64,000 bases of DNA from Methanobacteriota archaeon (lineage in GTDB: Archaea; Halobacteriota; Methanosarcinia; Methanosarcinales; Methanosarcinaceae). The stretch is taken from NCBI GenBank assembly GCA_023399215.1, contig JAEWQJ010000026.1, forward strand, positions 186,001-250,000, in the 5' to 3' direction. A program made the position numbers and the translations under genes. Under the pieces are notes generated by a model. The model did no database searches. It was not told where the DNA came from and was given only the letters and a program-made list of their open reading frames with translations. This document shows, one piece after another, positions 47,122 to 55,517 of the stretch (position 1 is its first letter; each line of letters begins with the position of its first letter).

Positions 47122-48717
47122 TTAATCACCGAACATTGATCCGCTATCATCCGCATCTGAGTAATCGTAAAACTCATCATCTTTGTATTTGCTTTCGCTT
47201 TCTGAAGACTCTTCATATTCTTCAACAATCTCTTCTCCGAACTCATCAAGTAAGGTTTCTTTCATTTTGGCCGGGAGTTCCGGTACCTTTACAACCGCAC
47301 GCTCGACATTCAGGTCGTGGAGGATTTTCTTTATCCCGTCGATGTCTTCTATACCTGTTGAAAGTTCAACCATCTCGGCAAAGTTTTTCACCAGACCACA
47401 GTTCGGGCCTTCAGGAGTTTCCGAAGGGCAAAGCCTTCCCCACTGGGTTGCATGCAGGTCTCGAGCCTCAAAGTGAGGCTGGGCTCGTGAAAGGGGCGAA
47501 ATTACCCGGCGCAGGTGTGAAAGCGTGGAGATATAGTCGTTTCTGTCAAGGAGCTGAGACACACCTGTTCGTCCTCCAACCCAGTTTCCAGTTGCCAGCG
47601 GGTGCTGCAGCCGGTCAGTCAACACATCAGCTCTGACTATTGTTGCGACATTCAACTCCCTGTTTCTCATGTTTGCGCGTTCGAGCTGGTATTTTATATC
47701 TCTTGCAAGCCTGTTGAAAGATACCCTGAAGAGGTCTTCCATCAGGTCTCCAGCTAGTTTTAGCCTTTTATTTGCATAGTGATCTTTATCATCTTCCGAA
47801 CGCTTGCCAAGGGCCAGCTCAAAACAGGACTCAGCCATTCTTGCCAGGAAGTGAGCCTTGGAGAGTCTGTCTTTCATGTCGTTTCCAAGATGAGGGAACA
47901 GGTACCTGTCAATAACATAGTTTGCTCTTTTTATCTGGTATTCCTTAGCCTGACCTGCAGCGACCCGGGCCCCGATTTTCTCGATTGCTTCTTCCTGGGT
48001 TTCAACTTCGGCTTCTTCGAGGTTTTCCAGCATGAATTTGATAATTTCGGGATCACTTGAAACTGCATTTACGATATCTTCATCAGTTACAATCCCAAGA
48101 GCTCTCATTAAGGTAATAAAGAATACTCGACCTGAGATCGAAGGGAAAGAAACCTCAAGCAGGGATTTTCGTCCTCTTTCTACGATTACAAGAGCCCTGT
48201 ATCCGCGTTTTTGTGAGAAGACCTTTGCAACCTCTATCATATCGCCGTATCTCTCGCCATACTCTACAAGAATTTTGTTAGGGGCGAGGTCTTCCAGGGT
48301 CATAACCACCCTTTCGGTACCACCGATAATGAAATATCCCCCAGGGTCAAGCGGATCTTCCCCATAGCGGACTTTTTCGGTTTCGCTAAGCCCTGGAAGG
48401 TTACAGATCTTGGATTTGACCATGACAGGAAGCTGTCCTATTTTTGCTTCCATTACTTCGGACTCAACTCCTTCTTTTACCACGCTCATTTCGAGGTAAA
48501 GAGGACCTGAGTATGAGAGGTTCCTGAGCCTTGCCTCGTTGGGATAAAGTTTTTCGATTGCCCCGTCGGCTTCCTTTACCACAGGATGTTCTACCCTGAT
48601 TTTTCCAAGTTTAAGATAGGTATCCTCGATATCGGTTTCTATTGTTCTCTGTTCATCTATGATTTTTTGCAGCCCGTAATCTATAAACTTGTTAAACGAG
48701 TCTATATGGTGCTGCAC
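47122..48717 (-). CDS. rpoB2: RNA polymerase subunit B''
   Basis: 531-residue N-terminal half of the second-largest subunit as drawn from GTG 48717, including the lobe and protrusion; the body ends with the acidic tail SESKYKDDEFYDYSDADDSG. Family members extend further at the N-terminus. The frame upstream continues LSQAYFTRDKIV, which matches the conserved opening of the family, but no ATG, GTG or TTG lies between it and the preceding stop (about 48795). A GAGGGTG site lies at 48777-48783, so the real start may be a rare codon (for example CTG 48750). Confidence 0.95.
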   Translation of the reverse strand: MQHHIDSFNKFIDYGLQKIIDEQRTIETDIEDTYLKLGKIRVEHPVVKEADGAIEKLYPNEARLRNLSYSGPLYLEMSVVKEGVESEVMEAKIGQLPVMVKSKICNLPGLSETEKVRYGEDPLDPGGYFIIGGTERVVMTLEDLAPNKILVEYGERYGDMIEVAKVFSQKRGYRALVIVERGRKSLLEVSFPSISGRVFFITLMRALGIVTDEDIVNAVSSDPEIIKFMLENLEEAEVETQEEAIEKIGARVAAGQAKEYQIKRANYVIDRYLFPHLGNDMKDRLSKAHFLARMAESCFELALGKRSEDDKDHYANKRLKLAGDLMEDLFRVSFNRLARDIKYQLERANMRNRELNVATIVRADVLTDRLQHPLATGNWVGGRTGVSQLLDRNDYISTLSHLRRVISPLSRAQPHFEARDLHATQWGRLCPSETPEGPNCGLVKNFAEMVELSTGIEDIDGIKKILHDLNVERAVVKVPELPAKMKETLLDEFGEEIVEEYEESSESESKYKDDEFYDYSDADDSGSMFGD

Positions 48718-48927
48718 TATCTTGTCCCGTGTAAAATAAGCCTGCGACAGTATACTTGTTTCTAACGCGATGATAGCACCCTCTTTGCTTTATTAAAATG
48801 AAAATCAAGAGATTCGGATCCTTGGATCGGTGTGCAACTGTTGAGTTTTGCCATACGATACGCATGGAATTCAAAAAGATATTCCGTAAAGAAAATATGA
48901 TCATACAAGCGGTTTACTCCCCTCCGC

Positions 48928-49164
48928 TTATTCGATCACAAGTCTGTAGTAATCTGCCTCCCCTGCAGTTTGACTTTTTCTTGTGATTTTCACTACGTCT
49001 CCGACAACAGCTCCTACTTCTTTACAAACAGGATCATGCACTTTGATTTTCGGAAGTTGCTCCTTCTCAATGGAATACTTGCTTAAAACAGACTTTAACT
49101 CGCCTTCAGGCATGATTTCATGTATAGGGACCGACTCATGGTCGAGCAGGCTGAATTTTGTCAA
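48928..49164 (-). CDS. rpoH: RNA polymerase subunit H (Rpb5-like)
   Basis: 78-residue subunit H, the archaeal counterpart of the C-terminal assembly domain of eukaryotic Rpb5 (LLDHESVPIHEIM; KIKVHDPVCKEVGAVVGDVV). The start is TTG 49164, 7 bases after a strong GGAGG. A longer frame to 49254 runs toward the tRNA and is not conserved. It heads the polymerase operon; tRNA-Lys lies 93 bases upstream on the same strand. Confidence 0.94.
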   Translation of the reverse strand: MTKFSLLDHESVPIHEIMPEGELKSVLSKYSIEKEQLPKIKVHDPVCKEVGAVVGDVVKITRKSQTAGEADYYRLVIE

Positions 49165-49256
49165 ATCCTTTCCTCCAAAAATAAAGTATTCAAAAAATTT
49201 GTCAGATCGATTTCTCCCATGGATGGCCTTTCCACCGGGAATAATTAAGAACATGG

Positions 49257-49330
49257 CGGGCCCGTAGGGATTTGAACCCTAGGCCGTCTGGTTAAAAGCC
49301 AGACGCTCTGCCTGACTGAGCTACGGGCCC
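49257..49330 (-). tRNA. tRNA-Lys (TTT)
   Basis: On the minus strand, acceptor GGGCCCG (49330-49324) pairs with CGGGCCC (49264-49258), and base 49257 (G) is the discriminator. The D-arm has AGCTCAGTCAGGCAGAGC, the anticodon loop is CTTTTAA with anticodon TTT, and the T-loop is GGTTCAAATCC. No intron and no encoded CCA. It precedes rpoH and may share its transcript. Confidence 0.95.
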
Positions 49331-50001
49331 ATTTGCGGATCTTATTTCACTTTACTTTTTTGCACCGGGATATTATTTCATGCTACCACTGCTGCCCCGC
49401 TGCTTCAGGGAGCACCTATCACACCAGTGCAACCCTCTAATTCCAGCTATTCTATAAATAGTTTATGGTGAGAGCACATTTTCTTTTGTAATTTTTATAA
49501 ATATAAGTTAAAATTGTTTCTTTCGTGACGAATTTCAAGCAAATTTTGCCCAATTTTGCTGGAAAAATATATGTACGAGAATTTTCAACTTTTTAAAAGT
49601 AAGGCCAAAAATTTAATTTATTTCTCTTATTTACGGGTAACTTGAGACTTTTGCCCCGATTCTTAATAACGTCTCGATTTTCCCGGATAGTCACCCTCTC
49701 CAAAAATAAAGTACCAATAATCAAAGTCAAACAATAATCAAAGTCAAATCCGAATTCCTGAAATTTAAAATTTCTAATTAAACATATTAAATTTAAACGT
49801 TTTTAAAAAATGTAACTAGGTATATCTTGTAACTAGGTATATCTTAAACCCTCCAATATTTCAACCCTCCAATATTTCTATTCATATAATATAAAGTGAG
49901 TTAATATAAAATTTTTATAATATAAAGAAGATGAAGAGCAAATCCGATTAGAGGATGGATTCTGGATGAATCCATCTGTAATAAATCCTTAAAACCTTTA
50001 C
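49331..50001. other. Gap with several short duplications
   Basis: No gene is visible in 671 bases. It contains three separate short direct duplications: CAATAATCAAAGTCAAA (about 49708-49746), TGTAACTAGGTATATCT (about 49810-49845), and AACCCTCCAATATTTC (about 49848-49878). Confidence 0.55.
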
Positions 50002-50571
50002 TTAGATGCTTATGCTTGCACCGAGCAGTTCTACAAAGGCTTTTAACCAGGCTGGATGATTGGGCCAGGCCTGAGCTGTGACCAGATTTTTGTCTATAAT
50101 TACTGATTCGGACTGCCAATCAGCGCCGGCCAACCGGCATTCCGGAGCACATGCCGGGTACGATGTTACCTTATAGCCTTCCAGGACTTTAGCCGCTGCC
50201 AAAAGCTGCAGTCCATGGCAGATAACTGCTACAGGCTTGCCAGCCGCAAAGAAATCCTGTACGAGTTTAATAGTCTCATCATACATACGGATGTATTCAG
50301 GAGCTCTACCACCCGGAACTACCAGACCTGCATAATCATCCGCTTTTACATCAGACGCGGAAACATCTACCGGAATGCGATGCCCTGGAAGCTCAATATA
50401 GGTATCGAGCGTGGTGAAGTCGTGTACGACCAGTTGCAGCATATCCCCAGTTTTTTTGTTGGGTGCCGCTATATCCACCTGGTAGCCCAGCATCTGGAGC
50501 GACTGTTGTGGTACCTTCACCTCATAGTCCTCAGCGCAATCGCCTGTCAAGATCAGGATTTTCTTGGACAT
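50002..50571 (-). CDS. DJ-1/PfpI-family protein
   Basis: 189-residue DJ-1/PfpI superfamily protein. The nucleophile elbow is AVICHGLQLL (Cys about 111), the Glu-containing motif LTGDCAEDYEV lies at residues 7-17, and VVPGGRAPEYIR follows. These enzymes range from deglycases and proteases to chaperones, so activity cannot be named. I chose ATG 50571 because AGGGAG lies 8 bases upstream; the TTG at 50604 would add 11 residues. It is a single-gene unit. Confidence 0.85.
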   Translation of the reverse strand: MSKKILILTGDCAEDYEVKVPQQSLQMLGYQVDIAAPNKKTGDMLQLVVHDFTTLDTYIELPGHRIPVDVSASDVKADDYAGLVVPGGRAPEYIRMYDETIKLVQDFFAAGKPVAVICHGLQLLAAAKVLEGYKVTSYPACAPECRLAGADWQSESVIIDKNLVTAQAWPNHPAWLKAFVELLGASISI

Positions 50572-50900
50572 GTATTTTTCTCCCTGCGGTTTTAGCAATT
50601 TCAAGTCATCTAATTTGTGTTTTCAGGATAACTGACTTAGTTCAAAATCGAGTTACAGAAGTAGCTGTAACATCATTCATCTAAACTGTAACTTATATCA
50701 GATAACATATCAGGTAACGATGTTACGAAACAAACACACTAACGATAAATCGTTACCTTATTAATTTTATAACTTTAATAATTTTTCCGAGCTGCCAATT
50801 CTTCTGAAGATTTCAAGCAGTTGTGACAACGCTTATCAATATTTCATAATTTCATAAAAAGACATAATTCCTAAACATAAAACCAGCTAATTATCAGGAT
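50572..50900. other. Gap between convergently placed repeats and DJ-1
   Basis: About 330 AT-rich bases with no gene; the likely DJ-1 promoter lies here. Confidence 0.35.
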
Positions 50901-51035
50901 AGCACCAGATAATCGTGTAAGGGGGGCACTAGATAATCGTGTAAGGGGAGCACTAGATAATCGTGTAAGGGGAGCACCAGATAATCATGTAAGGAGAGTA
51001 CTAGATAATCACATAAGGTGAACATCGGATAATCA
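50901..51035 (-). repeat. 24-bp tandem array across the UPF0280 stop codon
   Basis: Five full units and one partial unit of AGCACTAGATAATCGTGTAAGGGG and variants. The last partial unit contains the TGA stop (51033-51035, minus strand) of the UPF0280 gene, so the array forms its 3' UTR. Units nearest the gene are the most diverged. Confidence 0.85.
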
Positions 51036-51794
51036 TGCTTTAGTTATATACTCATACCTAACATCTGCCCTCGTAATCCTTGGTACCTGTCCCCACATGC
51101 CAATATATTCTCCCTGGATTACAAGTGCCCCTTTTATTCCTGGGATTTCCTTTACGGCTTTGAAAGAAGCCTCCACAGATTCCTCTCCTATGTCTACCTC
51201 ATTTCCGAGAGCCGTTGCAGCTGAATCTGCCAGGGAAACGTCGTCCGAAAATACTGCAGCCGCATCCGCCATTCCGAAGCTGATTGAAGGGCCAACTGTC
51301 CCTGCTGAAGTGCATACGCCTGTAATCGAGTTTCTGGGTTCGAACACCAGCCCCAGGTTTTTGATAGGAGACTGTCCTGCATAGATCCCAACCACAACAG
51401 GCCTGTCATTGATAAGTGCAATATCCCCGCCGTTGTCGACAATAGCATATTTTGCTCCTGCTTTAACCATCGCTTCCACAGCAAGAGCCGAAATTGTGCC
51501 TGCAACCGCACTCATTGGCCCTATACCCATAGTGTTTCCTGCTTTTACCATCCTTCTTACAACCTCAGGGGCATTTTCAGGGCACTCGTAGGGTTCGAGC
51601 GTGAGCTGAAAATAAGGGTCGGAAAAAATGTAAGTCTCAAGGGCTGCCCTGTGGATGCGGATAGCTTCTTTTGCGACTTCGATATGGGCCTGGTTATCGG
51701 CTGCAATAGTAACTATGGTTTCCTTGAGCTGGAAATGCTCTTTAATGGGAGTACTCGCAGGTTTTTTAATAGGTTTTCTTATGGGATCTGACAT
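51033..51794 (-). CDS. UPF0280-family protein
   Basis: 253-residue protein of the UPF0280 family, related in fold to the ApbE flavin transferase. The motif VDNGGDIALIND and the segment GMADAAAVFSDDVSLADSAATALGNEVD are characteristic. Its biochemical role has not been established to my knowledge. No obvious ribosome site; ATG 51794 fits the family start. It is transcribed leftward, downstream of the DUF460 gene, separated by 119 bases. Confidence 0.88.
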   Translation of the reverse strand: MSDPIRKPIKKPASTPIKEHFQLKETIVTIAADNQAHIEVAKEAIRIHRAALETYIFSDPYFQLTLEPYECPENAPEVVRRMVKAGNTMGIGPMSAVAGTISALAVEAMVKAGAKYAIVDNGGDIALINDRPVVVGIYAGQSPIKNLGLVFEPRNSITGVCTSAGTVGPSISFGMADAAAVFSDDVSLADSAATALGNEVDIGEESVEASFKAVKEIPGIKGALVIQGEYIGMWGQVPRITRADVRYEYITKA

Positions 51795-51913
51795 GTTGAT
51801 TCAGATTAAATTTATTGCTTAAAAAAGAGATGCTTCCCGAGCTCCTTCCAGGGAGAGGCAAGTTTCATGGAAGCAAGATAGGGGCAGACACGAAATTTTT
51901 AAAATGAACCCTT

Positions 51914-53896
51914 TTAAACCAGGCCCCTGCGCCTTTCACTCCTATACTCTTCAAAGAGGCTCTGCAATTTGTCCTGTTTGGCTTTGTGGCGTCTTGCATC
52001 GGCTTCTTTTTCCCAGTCTGCGATTGCAGCTTTAAGGACCTCTGGTTCGGCCATTGCAAAGTCTTCGGCTCTCTCAAGCGGGATATTCTTTAAGACCGGC
52101 ACATCGCCTTTGAAGAAGATTTCCTCAGCTGCGTGCGAAATATCCTCAGGGATGATTACGGCACGAATTCCGGCTTCTACAAGGATCTGAGCGGTTGCAG
52201 TTCCTCCTCCGCTTGGGTTTTCAAGGAAAACTACATCACCTATCTTAAGCCCGTATTTTTCCTTTGTTTCGGCAATGGACTCCTTAGTAAAGGCAGCAAT
52301 AACTTTTACAGCCGTACCCTCACCGCGGACCTCCATCTTCTGGATTTTACGCAGCTTGTTGCTTCTGCGCCGCAGTTCCTTTACGGTTTTGCTTTTACGG
52401 CTGACCTCTTTCTTCAGGTTTTCAATAGTTTCGTCCCTGATTTTGATTTCTTTTGATTTCCGAATTTCGCTGTAAGCTTCCTTTTTGAAGCTGTTTAACC
52501 TTGATTCGATCTTTGAGATTTTCCGGTCTTTTGCAATCAGTTCTTTCTTTAATTCCTCAAGATATTCCTGAAGGTTCTGAATCTGTTCGCTCTGCCGCTG
52601 GACAGTCTCTCTCATTTTCAGGAGAGATTCATCAACTGCCCGGTCCTCCGGCTTTTCGGCATGTTCTCTTGGCTTTGGTTTTTCAGGCTCACCTGATGCC
52701 CGGGCTTTTTCAATTGCTGCTTCTATCGAAGCTCCACGGATAACATAGAACTTTATCAGCTCAAGATCTGCATTTTGAGGAGCTTTCTTTTCAATCCTGG
52801 AAAATATGTTCTTATAACTCCTGTAGGTGAGAAGAGCAGCAGTCAGTGCATCCCTTTCGTGGTCATTAGAGTAACCAAAAGTCCTTCCAAGCGCTATTTT
52901 TTCCTCGGCAGAAACCTCAATACCAGGACTTGCAGGTACGGCATTGAAACTTCTTCGGATTTTCTCAACTGAACCCGGCATTGGAGTTACATCGCTGGCA
53001 ACAACCGCAGGTTTTCCGTATTCGGCAATAAGTTTGACAACTTCATCAGGAGCTATTCCTCTGGAGCTTTTCAAGTAAAGAAGATCTCCGTCAAGAGAGA
53101 GAATCGCTATTCCCACGGTTGTTCCCGGATCGATTCCCACAATTGTAAACTTACGTCTCTTATTCTTCGGTTTGAGGGGGATATATCGGATTCTATCGCG
53201 CTCAACACTTCTTACGCTTACCTGAGCATCATTACTTGCCATTGGATGTATTGGTATCTCTCCACGTTTTGCATAAACGGTGAATTCAGACCTTACATAG
53301 CCTCCGAAGCCTTTTACATTTACGGCTTCAAACCTGATGCCTTTTTCCCGAGAAAGGTCTTTCAGGGCATTCTCAATCTCCCTGCTCCTTTGCAGCACAG
53401 CTCCATGTACCTTCCTGCGGTACCGGTTCTGACTCCAGCCTCCCCTCCCCAGGGAACGGGCTCTACTGACTTTAATTTTTGTAATATCTTCAAAAAGGGA
53501 AACCTCATGCCCAACCCCCATATCTGCAAGGCGGGCACATGCTTCGGCTTCATCATTCGGGTTTTCGGGATCAAAAGAGAAACCGTGTTTCCGTGCAAGC
53601 CTTACAAGTGGTTCAGGATGCAGCCCACCTGTAACCTGAACAAGTTTAACGCCCTCAGGCAGTTTTTCCATAAGAGAAAGGAGCTCGCGTCGGTCGGCAG
53701 CAAGCTCGAAAATATTGTCAACAGCTATTATCTCCGGCTTTTCACTCTGGATCATATTAAAAATTTTCTGGCGACGGAGCATACTTTGATGGAAAACTTC
53801 CCCGTCCTTAAAGATAGCAAGTGCATACCTGGGAAGTTCTCTTGCCCTGGGAGAACCCCGGGCAATATCAATTCCATAGATAATCCTTTTTTGCAT
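51914..53896 (-). CDS. DUF460-family protein
   Basis: 660-residue archaeal DUF460 protein of unknown function. An N-terminal RNase H-like region (YGIDIARGSPRARELPRY...) is followed by a second nuclease-like domain (FTIVGIDPGTTVGIAILSLDGD, about 250-345) whose acidic residues resemble a RuvC-type site. A long coiled coil (about 415-510) and a C-terminal domain with the FLENPSGGGTATAQIL loop follow. Domain layout suggests nucleic-acid processing, but this is inference from the fold. Confidence 0.85.
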   Translation of the reverse strand: MQKRIIYGIDIARGSPRARELPRYALAIFKDGEVFHQSMLRRQKIFNMIQSEKPEIIAVDNIFELAADRRELLSLMEKLPEGVKLVQVTGGLHPEPLVRLARKHGFSFDPENPNDEAEACARLADMGVGHEVSLFEDITKIKVSRARSLGRGGWSQNRYRRKVHGAVLQRSREIENALKDLSREKGIRFEAVNVKGFGGYVRSEFTVYAKRGEIPIHPMASNDAQVSVRSVERDRIRYIPLKPKNKRRKFTIVGIDPGTTVGIAILSLDGDLLYLKSSRGIAPDEVVKLIAEYGKPAVVASDVTPMPGSVEKIRRSFNAVPASPGIEVSAEEKIALGRTFGYSNDHERDALTAALLTYRSYKNIFSRIEKKAPQNADLELIKFYVIRGASIEAAIEKARASGEPEKPKPREHAEKPEDRAVDESLLKMRETVQRQSEQIQNLQEYLEELKKELIAKDRKISKIESRLNSFKKEAYSEIRKSKEIKIRDETIENLKKEVSRKSKTVKELRRRSNKLRKIQKMEVRGEGTAVKVIAAFTKESIAETKEKYGLKIGDVVFLENPSGGGTATAQILVEAGIRAVIIPEDISHAAEEIFFKGDVPVLKNIPLERAEDFAMAEPEVLKAAIADWEKEADARRHKAKQDKLQSLFEEYRSERRRGLV

Positions 53897-54594
53897 GAGC
53901 GTCTATATTTTATTTTTTATTCAATATATATTTAACTGCACTCGTTTTATTATTTAAAACTATTTATTTTTGTGATTTTTAGAGTTATTTACAGGCATTT
54001 CAGGAAAGACATGAGTATTCCGGATAGACCTTCCAGATGTGCCCGAATAGTCCGGGTTCGAAGAACCCATGATTTTGTCGTTATTGTACTGCTTAATCCA
54101 CTTAAAACTTCAGTTTACTGGTCACAGTACACTTTACTGCTTGGATTTTTATTTCAGGACATTTTGTTTATGTTACTATATTTTTAACTGTTTGAATCAT
54201 GTTTACAGTAATATAGTCCCCTGATAGTACTAATCCTGTTGATACGTCGACTTTATGTGAATACACTTACCTAAAATGTTGCCGAATATGGAATTTACAG
54301 TTGAATTACAAGAACAGAAGTGGAAGAATTAAGTTACCTGAAATTGCCAGTTTTAATAAACTCTCATGTACATGATTTTGACACACGCCTGCACAAATTT
54401 AGGAACACTATCAAAAGTATCATATATGTGGACTATAAATATAACATTGGTATGTGTTGAAAATACTTTACATATTTTTCGGGGTTTATTTTTAAAATCT
54501 TTTTCTTGATACGCACATATTCTCAAAAAAATAGATATTTTAGTACAATATGTGTGAAAAACAACAGCATAATAAGCGATTTGAGGTGTAAAAG
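53897..54594. other. AT-rich gap
   Basis: About 700 bases between the divergent DUF460 and 54595 genes. No gene is supported; a stem GGGTTCGAAGAACCC near 54054 superficially resembles a T-arm but no tRNA is present. Confidence 0.4.
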
Positions 54595-54993
54595 ATGTTA
54601 AAAAATAGGCTTATAATAACAGGTTTAGCGATGTGTTTAATCCTTGCAGCGGTTCCATCGGTCTTGAGTGCTGCATCTTCTCAAGATCTGGGAATAAGTC
54701 TGAGCTCAGGCAGTCAGCAGACAACAGCCCCAGTCTTATCGCAAAAATCAGTATCCACAACGGCTGTGAAAAATGACATAGCAACAGAATACTGGCTTGA
54801 ACTGAAGCCCTATCCTTCCTCCAGTACAAGAGCTCTTTGGCTCTATGCAGGTGGTGACTGGAGGTACTTATACAAACCAACCAGCAATATTGAAACCTCT
54901 GTACAAAATGCATTCGCTAATCCTGACACCTTCCAGGTTAAAGTCTGGTATTCTGGGAACAAGATTGTTGGATTAGTAGTAATGACTAAATAA
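54595..54993 (+). CDS. Small secreted hypothetical protein
   Basis: 132-residue protein with a clear signal peptide (residues 1-26, cleavage after VLSA) and a Ser/Thr-rich linker (about 27-58), then a compact domain containing YWLELKPYPSSSTRALW and VWYSGNKIVGLVVM. No family recognised. GAGGTG lies 6 bases before ATG 54595. It has no neighbours within 500 bases on either side. Confidence 0.75.
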   Translation: MLKNRLIITGLAMCLILAAVPSVLSAASSQDLGISLSSGSQQTTAPVLSQKSVSTTAVKNDIATEYWLELKPYPSSSTRALWLYAGGDWRYLYKPTSNIETSVQNAFANPDTFQVKVWYSGNKIVGLVVMTK

Positions 54994-55370
54994 TTGTAAG
55001 CAAAGACGAATTTTTAAATTGAATCAAAAACAGAACCGTAAAGTCTGTTTACAGATTATGATCCTATATACTTATTAGGGCTTAAGCAGTTGCGGGCTTT
55101 TAGGTAATTTTTAATTTTTTAAAAAGTATCACACAAAGAATTTTAGGTTTTATAACGGGTTTTTATAAATAGAGTAACAGAAGTTCTTGCAATTCACTTT
55201 CGGCAGAGAATTTTTTCTTAATACTTTTTCTTTATTGCATTTTTGCTGAAGAATACATTCTGATCAGTTTCAAGTATTTCATATTTGTATACCATATCAA
55301 ACAAAAAGACCTGAACTAAAACTATTTTTCTGCCCTATTCAGCACCTTAAGAAAGTAGCCATTTTCATTT
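54994..55370. other. AT-rich gap preceding MITE copy 1
   Basis: About 375 bases with no gene. Confidence 0.35.
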
Positions 55371-55489
55371 TAGGACTTACGCACTTGAGGAACAAAATCA
55401 ATTACGTCAAAGACTGTAAATTAAAGTCACGTTTTAGACAGTTAACGGTTTAATGTTGTTGATTCTTCAGTTCAACTGCGTAAGTCCTA
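55371..55489. mobile_element. MITE-like element, copy 1 (119 bp)
   Basis: The ends are perfect inverted repeats TAGGACTTACGCA (55371-55383) and TGCGTAAGTCCTA (55477-55489), with further imperfect pairing inside (TTGA, AATCAA). A 5-base target duplication CATTT flanks it exactly (55366-55370 and 55490-55494). It is too short to encode a transposase. A second copy lies at 63008-63122 in the opposite orientation. Confidence 0.85.
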
Positions 55490-55497
55490 CATTTAAA

Positions 55498-55517
55498 GGA
55501 GTTTTACATTAAACTCC
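55498..55517 (-). terminator. Hairpin after the U32 gene
   Basis: GGAGTTT and AAACTCC pair around TACATT, overlapping the stop codon (55509-55511) of the U32 peptidase gene, transcribed leftward. A good candidate terminator or mRNA 3' stabiliser. Confidence 0.55.

Noticed and set aside
50901..51035. Repeat array considered as CRISPR
   Set aside because: Units are directly adjacent with no unique spacers and diverge steadily; they lie in a 3' UTR with no cas genes.
54045..54070. GGGTTCGAAGAACCC resembling a tRNA T-arm
   Set aside because: It is a simple inverted repeat; no acceptor stem, D-arm or anticodon arm lies around it.
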